Source: Syntrophobacteraceae bacterium
Lineage (GTDB): Bacteria; Desulfobacterota; Syntrophobacteria; Syntrophobacterales; Syntrophobacteraceae
Length of the DNA stretch: 63,784 nucleotides
Assembly: GCA_007125915.1 (NCBI GenBank)
Contig: SLCH01000016.1
Coordinates: 1-63,784, forward strand
Direction of reading: 5' to 3'
This document shows, one piece after another, positions 8,268 to 18,844 of the stretch. Numbering within the stretch: position 1 is the stretch's first letter; every line of letters begins with the position of its first letter. A model generated the notes under the pieces. The model ran no database searches. It saw only the letters and a program-made list of their open reading frames with translations, and had not been told where the DNA came from. A program made the translations under genes and the position numbers.

Positions 8268-9866
8268 TTGAAAAGTCTAAAGTGGCGCTTGGCCATTCTT
8301 GGGGTCGTTCTGCTCTTTGGGATCATCTACTTGGTTCCATCCTTGAGCCCTGCTTTGCCAGGATGGTGGAGCAAAGTGCTGCCGGAAGAGCGGATCAGGC
8401 TGGGCCTTGATTTGCAGGGTGGAATGCACCTGGTGCTGGAAGTCCAGACGGCCATGGCCGTTGAGAATACCATCGATCGCTATGAAGAAGAGGCCAGAGA
8501 AATTCTGCGGGAAAGGCGCATTCCTTTTCTCAGGGTAGGGACCGCACCTGGAATGGCACTGGATATAGTATTGCCGGGTCCGGAGCGGCAAGCGGACGTG
8601 AGAACGGCTTTCGAACGGGAATTGCCTGTCATGGAGTGGGCCAGGGCGGACACGGTGGATGAGGGATTTCGCATTCGGCTGAGAATGAAAGCTTCGGAAG
8701 TGGAGCACATTAAAGAAATGGCTGCTGCTCAGGCTTTGGAAACCATTCGAAACCGTGTGGATCATTTTGGTGTTTCCGAACCCGATATCCGGCCTCAGGC
8801 GGAAGACCGCATTCTTGTTCAGCTTCCGGGCGTTCAGGATCCTCAGAGGGCTGTGGATCTCATTGGAAGAACAGCTCTGCTGGAATTTAAGCTCGTGGCG
8901 GAGGAGGTGACGCCGCAAGACATTCAGGCGGGAAGGCTTCCCGCAGGGGTGAGCGTATATCCCATGAGGGAAGAAGATCCTGCCACAAGACAGCGGCTGG
9001 ATAGAGAAATCGCCTTGCACGATCGAACAGTCATGACTGGTGAATTCATCACCACTGCCCATGTGAGCATCGATCATCAGTACAACACCCCCTATGTTTC
9101 ATTGGAGTTTGACTCGCAGGGTGCAAGGGTTTTCGAACGCATAACGGGTGAACACGTCCGAAAGCGTCTTGCCATCGTGCTGGATGGGGTGGTCTACTCG
9201 GCACCCGTTATTCAGGAGAGAATCAGTGGCGGGAGAGCCAGCATAACGGGTTCCTTCAGCATGGCTGAAGCTCGGGACCTGGCCATCGTGCTCCGTGCGG
9301 GAGCCTTGCCTGCACCTGTGACCATTCTTGAACAAAGGACGGTGGGTCCCGCCCTGGGACAGGACTCCATCAGGAAGGGTTTTCTGGCCTGTCTCATTGG
9401 GGGCATTGCAATCCTTATTTTCATGGTTTTCTATTACAGATCGTCGGGTCTCATAGCCAATGTGGCACTGGTGCTGAACATTGCCCTCATTCTTGCCGGC
9501 CTTGCGGCACTGGGAGCCACCCTGACCCTTCCAGGCATTGCGGGCATTGCCCTCACCATCGGCATGGCGGTGGACGCCAATGTGCTCATTTATGAACGCA
9601 TTCGAGAGGAGATCCGCCTCGGCAAAACGCCCCGTGCGGCCGTCGACTCGGGCTATGCTAAAGCTACCAGAACCATCATCGACGCGAACGTGACCACTCT
9701 CATTGCCGCTGTGGTTCTATTCCAGTTTGGAACAGGACCGGTCAGAGGATTTGCAGTCACTCTCACCATCGGCCTCCTCGCCAACCTCTACACAGCCATT
9801 GTGGTGACGAGAATGATTTTTGACTACTTCTTGGAAGAACGCCGCGTTCGCACCCTAAGCATTTAG
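8268..9866 (+). CDS. secD: Protein translocase subunit SecD
   Basis: LGLDLQGGMHLVLEV, TGEHVRKRLAIVLDGVVYSAPVI, GIAGIALTIGMAVDANVLIYERIREE; TTG start at 8268 assumed from upstream AGGGGGAT. Confidence 0.95.
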   Translation: MKSLKWRLAILGVVLLFGIIYLVPSLSPALPGWWSKVLPEERIRLGLDLQGGMHLVLEVQTAMAVENTIDRYEEEAREILRERRIPFLRVGTAPGMALDIVLPGPERQADVRTAFERELPVMEWARADTVDEGFRIRLRMKASEVEHIKEMAAAQALETIRNRVDHFGVSEPDIRPQAEDRILVQLPGVQDPQRAVDLIGRTALLEFKLVAEEVTPQDIQAGRLPAGVSVYPMREEDPATRQRLDREIALHDRTVMTGEFITTAHVSIDHQYNTPYVSLEFDSQGARVFERITGEHVRKRLAIVLDGVVYSAPVIQERISGGRASITGSFSMAEARDLAIVLRAGALPAPVTILEQRTVGPALGQDSIRKGFLACLIGGIAILIFMVFYYRSSGLIANVALVLNIALILAGLAALGATLTLPGIAGIALTIGMAVDANVLIYERIREEIRLGKTPRAAVDSGYAKATRTIIDANVTTLIAAVVLFQFGTGPVRGFAVTLTIGLLANLYTAIVVTRMIFDYFLEERRVRTLSI

Positions 9867-9892
9867 CGAGAGCTGAGTGAGGAGATACCGCA

Positions 9893-10945
9893 ATGGAATT
9901 CATCAGACCTGACATCAACATAAACTTTGTCGGACACAGAAGGAGAGCTTTTCTCCTTTCCGCCCTGCTGATTCTGGCTGGTCTCGCCGCCCTGGTGTAC
10001 CGGGGAGGGTTGAACCTGGGCGTTGATTTTGCCGGGGGGACGCTCATCCACGTGAAGTTCACCCAGGCGACCACTCCGGACCAGATCAGGGAATCGGTGG
10101 GGGACTTGATCACACACGCAGCCATTCAACAAATCGGGACCGCCGGCGACCATGAGTATCTCATTCGAACCGAGACGGTCACCGAAGAGTTGCAGCGCAT
10201 TGCGGATAACGTGGAGGCCGCTCTCAATGCTGCGCTTGGAGAGGGTTCGGCTTCCGTGCTGCGCATCGAGATGGTCGGCCCCAAGGTGGGGCACGATCTC
10301 AGGCAAAAAGCTCTTTTTGCCATTTATTATGCTTTCTTGCTCATCGCCATTTACATTTCCGGTCGTTTCGAGTTCAAGTGGGCTAAAAGCGGCACCATGG
10401 CAGCAGTCCTTATCCTGGGAGTCTACCTCCTCGAAGCTCTTGGCATGAACGTCACCTACCTCACGTTCGGAGCCCTTGCCATCACCCTGATGCTCTGCTG
10501 GTTTTTGCAGTTGCCCTATGCCCTCGGTGCACTCATTGCGCTCCTGCACGATGTTCTCATCACCGTTGGGTTTTTTGCCTTCACCAACAGAGAATTCTCC
10601 CTGGAAGTCCTCGCCGCCATTTTGACCTTGGTGGGATTCTCACTCAATGACACCATCGTGGTCTATGACCGCATTCGGGAGAACATTCGCAAAACCCCCA
10701 AAGGCAATTTTCTTCAAATCATCAACACCAGCATCAATCAGACCCTCACAAGGACCATTCTCACCTCGGGAACCGTCCTCTTCGTTGCCCTCTGTCTTTT
10801 CTTTTTGGGAGGCTCCGTCATCAATGACTTTTCCTTCGCCCTCATCATCGGTATCATCACGGGGACTTATTCCTCCATTTTCGTGGCGGCACCCTTGCTG
10901 ATACTTTATGAGGATCTCAAGAAAAAATCAGTGGCACGGGCGTGA
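9893..10945 (+). CDS. secF: Protein translocase subunit SecF
   Basis: GGLNLGVDFAGGTLIHVKF, GFSLNDTIVVYDRIRENIRK; adjacent to secD. Confidence 0.95.
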   Translation: MEFIRPDININFVGHRRRAFLLSALLILAGLAALVYRGGLNLGVDFAGGTLIHVKFTQATTPDQIRESVGDLITHAAIQQIGTAGDHEYLIRTETVTEELQRIADNVEAALNAALGEGSASVLRIEMVGPKVGHDLRQKALFAIYYAFLLIAIYISGRFEFKWAKSGTMAAVLILGVYLLEALGMNVTYLTFGALAITLMLCWFLQLPYALGALIALLHDVLITVGFFAFTNREFSLEVLAAILTLVGFSLNDTIVVYDRIRENIRKTPKGNFLQIINTSINQTLTRTILTSGTVLFVALCLFFLGGSVINDFSFALIIGIITGTYSSIFVAAPLLILYEDLKKKSVARA

Positions 10946-11017
10946 ACTCCCCGTTGACAGCCCTCAATACCGGTTTTCCTGTACTGCAGCGCAGAGCGTG
11001 ATAAAGACTTGATTTTC

Positions 11018-11055
11018 GGGGTCATGGAAACTTTTCCATGACCCCGCATTTTTTT
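11018..11055 (+). terminator. Rho-independent terminator after secF
   Basis: GGGGTCATGGAA-actt-TTCCATGACCCC perfect 12-bp stem followed by GCATTTTTTTCC. Confidence 0.8.
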
Positions 11056-11144
11056 CCTGTGACCGCGTGCGACGAAATGAGGGGAAAGAAGGGTGCTTGA
11101 TGAGGAGAGATGCCTGAAAGGCGCAAGAGGGAAGGGGGCAAAGA

Positions 11145-11927
11145 CTAGATCAATTCCACGGGGGCGGATGGTTCGTGCTGCCTTGCAACGTGGAATCGCG
11201 TGTGGTTCCAGCGGGGATCTTCGGTCAGTTCTTTGAAAGTTTCCAGCACCAGTTGAGGATGGTTGTTCACCTCACTCAAGTGAGCCAGAAAGACCTGCTT
11301 CAGCTTTTGGTGGTGCAGGTTTTTCACGAGGTCTTTGCATTCCCCGTTGGATATGTGGCCATGGGTGCTGCGAATCCGCTGTTTCAAGTGGGGGAGGTAC
11401 GGGCCATCCATGAGAAGTTTGAGGTCGTGATTGGCCTCGATGATCAGTGCGTCACAGGTTTTGAGGCGATCGCGCACCAGGTGCGTGACGATCCCCAGGT
11501 CGGTGCAGATTCCAAGACGAGTCTGCTCATGCTCGATGACAAATCCCGAAGGGTCCCGGGCATCGTGAGAAATGGAAAAGGGATGAATGTGAAGGTCTCC
11601 GATGATGAATTTGCGTCCCGTCTGAAAAATGTGGGATTGGGGCAAGAGGCCCGTTTGAGGTGGAAGGCGCTCCAGGGTTCCCTGGGAACAAAAGACCGGC
11701 AGGTGGAAACGCCGGCAGAACGGTCCTACCCCTCGAGTGTGGTCCGTGTGTTCATGGCTAAGGACCACTCCATCGAGATGAGCGGGGTTTCCTGGCGTCT
11801 TATCCATGCGTTTCACCAGTTCCTTTGAGCTCAGACCTGCATCCAGAAGTACTTTTGTCTTGGAGCTGGCCACCAGGAGAGCATTGCCTTTGGAACCACT
11901 GGCCAGTATCTGAAAAAAAAGGGGCAT
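11145..11927 (-). CDS. MBL-fold metallohydrolase (YycJ-like)
   Basis: FQILASGSKGNALLVASSKTKVLLDAG and VVLSHEHTDHTRGV (HxHxDH motif). Confidence 0.85.
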   Translation of the reverse strand: MPLFFQILASGSKGNALLVASSKTKVLLDAGLSSKELVKRMDKTPGNPAHLDGVVLSHEHTDHTRGVGPFCRRFHLPVFCSQGTLERLPPQTGLLPQSHIFQTGRKFIIGDLHIHPFSISHDARDPSGFVIEHEQTRLGICTDLGIVTHLVRDRLKTCDALIIEANHDLKLLMDGPYLPHLKQRIRSTHGHISNGECKDLVKNLHHQKLKQVFLAHLSEVNNHPQLVLETFKELTEDPRWNHTRFHVARQHEPSAPVELI

Positions 11928-11941
11928 GGCCTCAGATCCCT

Positions 11942-13204
11942 TCAACCTTCGTGCAAAATGGTCTGGAGGTGATCAGGTTCCATGTCACAGGGCCCCAGAA
12001 CGAACAAACCCAAACGTTTGGGGTCATAGGTGGTCTGAAACCATTTGAGAATTTCTTGGGATGTCACTTCGTTTATTTTCTTTTCGACCTCGTCAAAGGG
12101 AACATGACGCCCGAAAAGAAATTCGTTTTTTGCCAGGCGGTTCATGCGCGAGTCGGTGCTCTCTGCATTGAGGTACATGCTTCCCTTGAGATACTCCTTG
12201 GCCGCCCTCAGCTCCGCGGAAGAAATGGGTTGAGTCGCCAGAATGGAAAGCTGTTTCTTGATGACTTTCAAGCATTCCTGAACCTTGTGAGGGCTGATGC
12301 CGGCATATACCCCCATGGCCCCTGTGTCTTCATGGCTGTTGAGAAAGGAGTAAACGGAGTAGGCGAGTCCCCGTTTTTCTCTGATCTCTTGAAACAACCT
12401 GCTGCTCATGCTGCTGCCAAAAATCACGTTGATCATGTGGCAGGCGAACCGACCTGGATCCACTTGAGAAATGCCTTCCATTCCAAGGCAAAGATGGACC
12501 TGCTCCAGGTCTCTGTTCAATACCCTGGTCCGAGGGCTCTCCTCGGGGGGCACCCTTGGTGCACGCGCTGTCCTGCCTTCCAGTTTTTCCAAGGGGGGAG
12601 CGATGAGCTCCACAAGCTGATCGTGGTCCACGTTGCCCGCTGCGGCCACCACGATCATTTCCGGGTGCATGGCGCGCTCGAGATACTGGAGCATGGTGTC
12701 ACGGCTTGAATTCTGGACGGAAAAAACCGAACCGTAGATGGGCAGTCCCAGGGGATTATCCTTCCAGAAATCTTCCTGAAAGAGAATGTGGATGTATTCA
12801 TCGGGAGTGTCTTCGATCATCCGGATTTCCTGGAGGATGACCTGTTTTTCCCGTTCTGTCTCCGTGGGGTCGAAAGTGGAGTTTAGAAAAATGTCCGTGA
12901 GCACATCCACCACCAGAGGCAGGTGTGTGTCAAGCACTTTGGCGTGAAAGCAGAGATGTTCTTTTGATGTGAAGGCATTGCAAAACCCACCCACGGAATC
13001 CAACTCCTTTGCAATATCCAGAGCCGAACGGGAGCGGGTTCCCTTGAAAAGCATGTGTTCCACGAGGTGTGTCATGCCCCGCTCATGGGGAAGCTCGTCG
13101 CGTGAACCCACACTTACCCAAAACCCCAGGGAGATGGAGTGATAATGAGGTATGTTTTCGGTCAATATTCGAATGCCGTTGCCGAGGACTGTTTTCTGAT
13201 ACAA
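11942..13204 (-). CDS. M16 family zinc peptidase (processing-peptidase-like)
   Basis: RGMTHLVEHMLFKGTRSRSALDIAKELDSVGG carries the HxxEH-type motif; downstream of pnp as in many genomes. Confidence 0.9.
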   Translation of the reverse strand: MYQKTVLGNGIRILTENIPHYHSISLGFWVSVGSRDELPHERGMTHLVEHMLFKGTRSRSALDIAKELDSVGGFCNAFTSKEHLCFHAKVLDTHLPLVVDVLTDIFLNSTFDPTETEREKQVILQEIRMIEDTPDEYIHILFQEDFWKDNPLGLPIYGSVFSVQNSSRDTMLQYLERAMHPEMIVVAAAGNVDHDQLVELIAPPLEKLEGRTARAPRVPPEESPRTRVLNRDLEQVHLCLGMEGISQVDPGRFACHMINVIFGSSMSSRLFQEIREKRGLAYSVYSFLNSHEDTGAMGVYAGISPHKVQECLKVIKKQLSILATQPISSAELRAAKEYLKGSMYLNAESTDSRMNRLAKNEFLFGRHVPFDEVEKKINEVTSQEILKWFQTTYDPKRLGLFVLGPCDMEPDHLQTILHEG

Positions 13205-13398
13205 TCGTTCACCTTGCTATGGGAAAGCCCCCATGAGGAAGGGGACTGGAAACGTAAGTCACAGCGAAACAGCTTTGGGGTCGCTGTGAAAGCTGAATGG
13301 GATATGAGCCGTTTCCCCTTGCGGGAAGTGCCTCATGCGGGTGGTGCATGAGCGAGGGGATGTGTTCTTGTGGAAACAGCCCCCCATTGGGGAAAATC

Positions 13399-13440
13399 GG
13401 TGTCGAAGCCCTTTGCCGTCGGCGGAAGAGGCTTCGACCC
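13399..13440 (-). terminator. Stable hairpin downstream of pnp (possible terminator or RNA-processing element)
   Basis: GTCGAAGCC (13402-13410) pairs with GGCTTCGAC (13430-13438) plus further inner pairing; followed on the minus strand by CCGATTTTCCCC. Confidence 0.45.
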
Positions 13441-13468
13441 ATTCTTTCAATCTGGCTCGAAAGAGCCC

Positions 13469-15571
13469 TCAAGGTTTTTCATTTTCGGGAGTGTCGAGAG
13501 CGGCCTTTCGACTGAGACGAATTCGGCCATCCTTGTCGATTTCGATGATTTTGACGAGGACTTCTTCCCCTTCCTGCACCACATCGGTGACTTTGCGCAC
13601 TCGGGAGTGATCCAGTTGGGATATGTGAATGAGCCCATCGATGCCGGGAAGAATTTCTGCAAAAGCCCCAAAATCTGTGATGCGCACCACGCGGGCCTTG
13701 TAGAGCTGCCCAACCTCGGGTTCTACGGTCAACTTTCTGATGCGGTCAATGGCCTTGTCACAGGCTTCACCGTCAGGACTCATGACGACCACTCGGCCGG
13801 AATCGTCGACGTCAATTTTGGCCCCCGTCTCGGCCACAATGCTGCGAATCACCTTTCCACCCGGTCCGATCACGTCACGAATTTTTTCCGGATTGATTTG
13901 AATGGTGACCACACGGGGAGCATACGGCGAGAGTTCTTCCCTGGGTTGGCCAAGGGCTTCCCTCATTTTATCCACAATAAAAACGCGCCCCTTGCGGGCC
14001 TGTTCCAATGCCTGCTGCATAATGGCGCGGTCGATGCCGGCTATCTTGCAGTCCATTTGAATGGCCGTGATTCCTTTGTCGCTGCCCGTGACTTTGAAGT
14101 CCATGTCGCCCATATGGTCTTCATCTCCCAGGATGTCTGAAAGAACAACAACCTGGTCTCCCTCTTTGATGAGTCCCATGGCTATGCCGGCCACGGAATC
14201 GGTCAGGGGAACCCCTGCATCCATGAGAGCCAGTGAGGCACCACATACGCTTGCCATGGAACTGGACCCATTGGACGATAAGATTTCTGAGACGATGCGT
14301 ATGGTGTAGGGAAACTCTCCGTTTTTGGGCATCACAGGCTTGACGGCACGTTCGGCAAGAGCTCCGTGGCCTATTTCCCTGCGTCCGGGCCCCCTCAGAA
14401 ACCTGACCTCGCCCACGCAGTAAGGAGGAAAGTTATAGTGAAGCATGAAGGATTTGAAGGATTCGCCACCCAGTGCCTCAACCCTTTGTTCGTCCGCTGA
14501 AGAACCCAGTGTGACCACGATGAGGGCTTGAGTCTCTCCGCGCGAGAAAAGGGCAGAACCGTGAGTTCGGGGAAGAATGCCTGTTTCGATCTTTATGGGG
14601 CGAATCTCGTCAAAGTTGCGTCCATCAATGCGGCGACCATCCCGAACGAGCATGGTGCGAACCGTTTTCTTTTCGAGGTCCTCCAGTGCATCCTGAATCT
14701 CTTTCTCTCGCTCGGGAAATTTTTCCAGGAATTCGGTCATGACCCGTTGTTTCAAGTCTTTCCTGGTATTCCTCCTTGTCCGTTTGTCTGCGATGGTCAT
14801 CGCTGAGCGAATATCATCCTCAAGACCAGCATCGGCCAGGGCCTGAGCGATGGCTTCGTCCTTCACTGTTTCCGGAACGGTTTCCTTTTCTTTTCCTGCC
14901 AGCTGCCGCAATTTTTCCTGAGCTTCTATGATGGGAATGATGGCCTTGTGCGCAAGATCGATGGCTTCGATCACGTCCGCTTCAGACACAAATTGCGATC
15001 CTCCCTCAACCATCATCACAGCATCCCGGCTGCCGGCCACAACGATGTTCATGTCGCTTTCTTCCAGCTGCTCAGAGCTGGGATTGACCACGAATTTTCC
15101 TTCGCAGCGTCCCATGCGCACAGCCGCCACGGGCCCTAAAAAAGGGACGGGGGAGATGTGCAGGGCGGCCGATGCTCCCGAAAGTGCGACCACGTCGGGC
15201 TCATGTTTTTGATCCACGGAGAGGACCGTCGCGACGATTTGGGTCTCGTAAGCGTATCCTTTGGGAAAAAGAGGTCGAATGGGCCTGTCGATGAGCCGGG
15301 AAGTCAGAGTTTCCTTTTCACTGGGTCGCCCGATCTCCCTTCGGAAAAATCCTCCGGGAATGCGCCCTGCCGCATAACTCATTTCCTGATAATCCACCAT
15401 GAGGGGGACAAAGTCTATGCCTTCCCTCATTCGGTCCTCTTTGGTTGCAGCCACGAGGACCACCGTGTCTCCGTAGCGCACCATGACGGAACCACTTGCC
15501 TGTTCCGCAACGTGACCACATTCAAAGGTCATTAAACGACCACCCACTTCAACTTGAACAGAGTGTTTCAT
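13469..15571 (-). CDS. pnp: Polyribonucleotide nucleotidyltransferase
   Basis: Duplicated RNase PH domains, KH ([20 protein letters not shown]) and S1 ([34 protein letters not shown]); adjacent to rpsO. Confidence 0.97.
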   Translation of the reverse strand: MKHSVQVEVGGRLMTFECGHVAEQASGSVMVRYGDTVVLVAATKEDRMREGIDFVPLMVDYQEMSYAAGRIPGGFFRREIGRPSEKETLTSRLIDRPIRPLFPKGYAYETQIVATVLSVDQKHEPDVVALSGASAALHISPVPFLGPVAAVRMGRCEGKFVVNPSSEQLEESDMNIVVAGSRDAVMMVEGGSQFVSEADVIEAIDLAHKAIIPIIEAQEKLRQLAGKEKETVPETVKDEAIAQALADAGLEDDIRSAMTIADKRTRRNTRKDLKQRVMTEFLEKFPEREKEIQDALEDLEKKTVRTMLVRDGRRIDGRNFDEIRPIKIETGILPRTHGSALFSRGETQALIVVTLGSSADEQRVEALGGESFKSFMLHYNFPPYCVGEVRFLRGPGRREIGHGALAERAVKPVMPKNGEFPYTIRIVSEILSSNGSSSMASVCGASLALMDAGVPLTDSVAGIAMGLIKEGDQVVVLSDILGDEDHMGDMDFKVTGSDKGITAIQMDCKIAGIDRAIMQQALEQARKGRVFIVDKMREALGQPREELSPYAPRVVTIQINPEKIRDVIGPGGKVIRSIVAETGAKIDVDDSGRVVVMSPDGEACDKAIDRIRKLTVEPEVGQLYKARVVRITDFGAFAEILPGIDGLIHISQLDHSRVRKVTDVVQEGEEVLVKIIEIDKDGRIRLSRKAALDTPENEKP

Positions 15572-15644
15572 ACATGTCTTTCCTTATTGTAACTTCGTAG
15601 ACTACTCATTGCGCGGATCATTGTTCCCATCGATGGAAAAATGG

Positions 15645-15914
15645 CTAGCGCCGCAGCCCAAGTCGCTCGATCATGGTGTTGTAGCGGTCTACATTCTTCC
15701 TCTTGAGGTAGTTGAGCAGCTGCCTGCGTTGTCCAACCAGTTTCAGCAGTCCCCGGCGGGAATGGTGATCTTTGTGGTGGGTTCTGAAATGGTCAGTGAG
15801 ATAATTGATCCTCTCGCTCAGCAGTGCGATTTGCACCTCAGGGGATCCTGTGTCCGACGGATGAACTTTGTAAGATTCGATGATTTCCTTTTTCCTTTCC
15901 GGCGTCAGTACCAC
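15645..15914 (-). CDS. rpsO: 30S ribosomal protein S15
   Basis: [59 protein letters not shown] start at 15914 preceded by GAAGGAGA. Confidence 0.97.
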   Translation of the reverse strand: MVLTPERKKEIIESYKVHPSDTGSPEVQIALLSERINYLTDHFRTHHKDHHSRRGLLKLVGQRRQLLNYLKRKNVDRYNTMIERLGLRR

Positions 15915-16058
15915 GGCTTGTTCTCCTTCTCTTTCACGGCTGCACTGAAGTTTTGAATCTGTAGTCAATAGGCGGTCAGGTTTTGAAAAAGCCTGAACCT
16001 GTCTTGGTAAAAAAAGCCAGCCATTGTATTTGGCCTTCTACGACCCTCGGCGGTACGG

Positions 16059-17042
16059 TCAGTCATTTTGAAATATCCTGAGGCGCCGCTCTCCCTTTGC
16101 TGAAGAGTGAGGCCACCAAAGGGCCAGCAAAGATCCATGAGCGCTCAGAAGACAAACGGGAGACTGTTTGTCCCCAAAGCGCTTCTGATGTGCTTTCTGC
16201 CACTCGGTACTCAGTTGCCCATTGGCCAGTCCTTCCCGCAAGCCCTGATCCTCAATGGCAATGGAAGGGAGATGAGCCAATGCTTCACTCATGGGAATGA
16301 GGATCTTGTCCAAATGGTTTGAATCTCTCACTGTCACCAGTTCTTCAAGAGAAACGGCCTTTTCCAGGGTGAATGCCCCGCTGGCCAGTCTTCTCAAATC
16401 TTTGACATGCGCTCCGCAACCCAGCTTCCTGCCCATATCCGCTGCCAACTGGCGAACGTAGGTTCCTTTGGAGCACGTGACCTCCAAATCCATGTCCGGC
16501 CACTCATAACGAAGAAGCCGCAGGCGTTTGATCTGTATGGAACGTGTGGGCAGATCCACTGGTGTGCCCTTCCGGGCCAATTGATGCAACCTTTTTCCAC
16601 CGACTTTCACCGCAGAGAAATAGGGAACCTGCTGAGTGGTGTGACCCATGAAGCTTTGAAGAATGACTTCCACCTCCCCGAGGTTTGGGGGATCACCTGC
16701 CCAGCTCGAGACAATCTGTCCCGTCCTGTCGAGGGTGTCTGTTTCGACTCCCAGCCGGGCCGTGTAGGCGTAGGTCTTATCCTGCATGAGCAGCTGGTCC
16801 GAAATTCTTGTGGCCTGGCCGATGCAAACCACGAGAACACCAGTGGCAAATGGATCCAGCGTTCCGCAATGCCCAACCTTCTTCACCTGCAAAATTCGTT
16901 TCACTTTATCCACAACGCCATAGGATGTGATGCCTTCCGGTTTGTCCAGAAGAAGAATTCCGCTGCGATCACAAGGTTGGGCTTTGAAGAATTTCTTGGA
17001 ATGCAGGGAGGTGAGGGAACCTGCAGCATCGAAAGAGTTCAT
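16059..17042 (-). CDS. truB: tRNA pseudouridine(55) synthase TruB
   Basis: GILLLDKPEGITSYGVVDKVKRILQVKKVGHCGTLDPFATGVLVVCIGQATR. Confidence 0.95.
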   Translation of the reverse strand: MNSFDAAGSLTSLHSKKFFKAQPCDRSGILLLDKPEGITSYGVVDKVKRILQVKKVGHCGTLDPFATGVLVVCIGQATRISDQLLMQDKTYAYTARLGVETDTLDRTGQIVSSWAGDPPNLGEVEVILQSFMGHTTQQVPYFSAVKVGGKRLHQLARKGTPVDLPTRSIQIKRLRLLRYEWPDMDLEVTCSKGTYVRQLAADMGRKLGCGAHVKDLRRLASGAFTLEKAVSLEELVTVRDSNHLDKILIPMSEALAHLPSIAIEDQGLREGLANGQLSTEWQKAHQKRFGDKQSPVCLLSAHGSLLALWWPHSSAKGERRLRIFQND

Positions 17043-18052
17043 GACGTGTTAGCCTCATGATTTTCCGTGAGCTCGCGCAGGTAAGCCATTGCCTTGCCTG
17101 TGATTTCTTTTCGAATCTCGGACAGGGTGCCCTGTGTTCGAAATGCGGCTGCCTGGCGATGGCCGCCACCTCCGTGCGCACGCGCCAGATGGGCTACATC
17201 CACATGCTCCCGGGAACGCATGCTGACGTGTACGACGCCATTGTCTCCTTCACGGAAAACGATGGCCAGTTCAACGGATTTGACCGCACGGAGTTCATTG
17301 ATGAAACCGTCGCTGTCCGTGGGGGTGGATTGGGAAGCCCTCAACATTTCCTGGGTGACAACAGCGGTGGCCAGCCGGTTGTGCAGGTGGAATTCAACGG
17401 TGGCCAGGACCTGGGCCAGAAGATGGAGCCTCTGAGGTTGGGCAGATTCATAGATGTTTCGAGCGATGTGGGCGGGATCCGCCCCTTCGCTCACCAGTCT
17501 GGCGGCCAGCTCCAGAACGTGCCTGTTTGTATTGGAGAAACGAAAGGATCCCGTGTCCGTCATCAATCCAGTGTAAAGGGATGTGGCAATGTGAGGGTCG
17601 GGTGCGACTCCCAGTGCCTCACACAGGCGATGAAGCATTTCGCAGGTGCTGCTTGCCGATGTTTCCACCCAGTTGAAATGACCGTAGGAAGGGGTCCCCG
17701 TGTGGTGGTCGATGTTGATAATGACGGGTATTCGCCTGAGCATGTCCACCAGGCCTTCTCCGACTCTGGAAAATTCCGCGCAATCGACCACGATGCCCAC
17801 ATCGTAGCCGTCTATCAACCCCGGGGGATGAAGAATGCCTTCCACACCGGGCAAAAAGGCGCAATTGTGGGGAATGGCGTCTTGCAGGACGGGAGTTGCG
17901 AGCTTTCCCATTTTACGAAGAATGTGGGTCATGGCCATGAGCGAGCCCATGGCATCTCCATCGGGTTTGACATGGGAAGTGACAAGAAAGCGATGCCTTT
18001 CCTCAATGACTTGAACAATGCTGAAGAGAATGTCCTGTCCCATGTCACTCAT
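17039..18052 (-). CDS. nrnA: DHH/DHHA1 family bifunctional oligoribonuclease/pAp phosphatase (NrnA-like)
   Basis: SHVKPDGDAMGSLMAM, INIDHHTGTP, GGGGHRQAAAF motifs; position between rbfA and truB. Confidence 0.88.
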   Translation of the reverse strand: MSDMGQDILFSIVQVIEERHRFLVTSHVKPDGDAMGSLMAMTHILRKMGKLATPVLQDAIPHNCAFLPGVEGILHPPGLIDGYDVGIVVDCAEFSRVGEGLVDMLRRIPVIINIDHHTGTPSYGHFNWVETSASSTCEMLHRLCEALGVAPDPHIATSLYTGLMTDTGSFRFSNTNRHVLELAARLVSEGADPAHIARNIYESAQPQRLHLLAQVLATVEFHLHNRLATAVVTQEMLRASQSTPTDSDGFINELRAVKSVELAIVFREGDNGVVHVSMRSREHVDVAHLARAHGGGGHRQAAAFRTQGTLSEIRKEITGKAMAYLRELTENHEANTS

Positions 18053-18398
18053 CTTTTTTGAGTTCTTTGAGCAAACGCTCAATCTTGTCCCCGTAATCCA
18101 GGGACTCATCGTATTGGAAACTCAATTGAGGAACAGAGCGCATGTGCAGTCTTTTACCCAGTTCCTGGCGAATGAACCCTCTGGCCTGATTCAATCCATC
18201 GAGCGCCGTTTGCTTTTCCTCATCCGCAGCCTTGCCCATAAGACAATAAAAGACTCGGGCAAATTTCAAATCATCGCTCACACGAACGGAGGTGACCGTG
18301 AGTGAGGTGACCCGTGGGTCTTTGACCCGACGCAGGACAAGGTCCGCAATCTCTTTGTGCAGGAGGTCCGCAACCCGCTGGGAGCGCTTGAATTCCAT
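18045..18398 (-). CDS. rbfA: 30S ribosome-binding factor A
   Basis: MEFKRSQRVADLLHKEIADLVLRRVKDPRVTSLTVTSVRVSDDLKFARVFYCL; operon context. Confidence 0.93.
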   Translation of the reverse strand: MEFKRSQRVADLLHKEIADLVLRRVKDPRVTSLTVTSVRVSDDLKFARVFYCLMGKAADEEKQTALDGLNQARGFIRQELGKRLHMRSVPQLSFQYDESLDYGDKIERLLKELKKDE

Positions 18399-18424
18399 CT
18401 GTTCGCCCTTACTTGAACAATGGG

Positions 18425-18769
18425 TCAAAGGAGTTTGTCGCTGGACAGGGAAAAATCCTCATGGCTTTGACCACCGCCGGCGCCGAGGGGAATGAACTCC
18501 ATGTCAACACCGACGATTTCCGCCAGCCCCAGAGACTCCATGAAATCGACAATCCGATCGAGCAGGGAATTGAGAACACGGCTGTCGCTTCCGATGACTG
18601 CCACTCCTATGGTGGCCTTCTGATGGAGATTCTGATCCGCCACCTCAGCGACGGAAACGTTGAAACGATGCCGGCTTTTTTCAATGAGACTCTTGACCAC
18701 CTTGCGCTTTTCCTTGAGTGATTGATTGCCGTGCAGTCTCAAAGCAATTCTCACGATGCCCACGTTCAT
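18425..18769 (-). CDS. DUF503 domain-containing protein (YlxP-like)
   Basis: LRLHGNQSLKEKRKVVKSLIEKSRHRFNVSVAEVADQN; between infB and rbfA. Confidence 0.85.
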   Translation of the reverse strand: MNVGIVRIALRLHGNQSLKEKRKVVKSLIEKSRHRFNVSVAEVADQNLHQKATIGVAVIGSDSRVLNSLLDRIVDFMESLGLAEIVGVDMEFIPLGAGGGQSHEDFSLSSDKLL

Positions 18770-18844
18770 TTTCGAAAACCCCTGATCCAGGAAACATGCC
18801 GCCACAAAATTTGGTTTCGGGTGTTGCCAGGTGCGTGCTCTTCG

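Noticed and set aside
11825-12709. 294-aa plus-strand ORF
   Set aside because: Antisense to the M16 peptidase.
13370-14140. 256-aa plus-strand ORF
   Set aside because: Antisense to pnp and the structured pnp-M16 spacer.
17057-18061. 334-aa plus-strand ORF
   Set aside because: Antisense to the DHH phosphoesterase (nrnA-like) gene, which carries clear conserved motifs.
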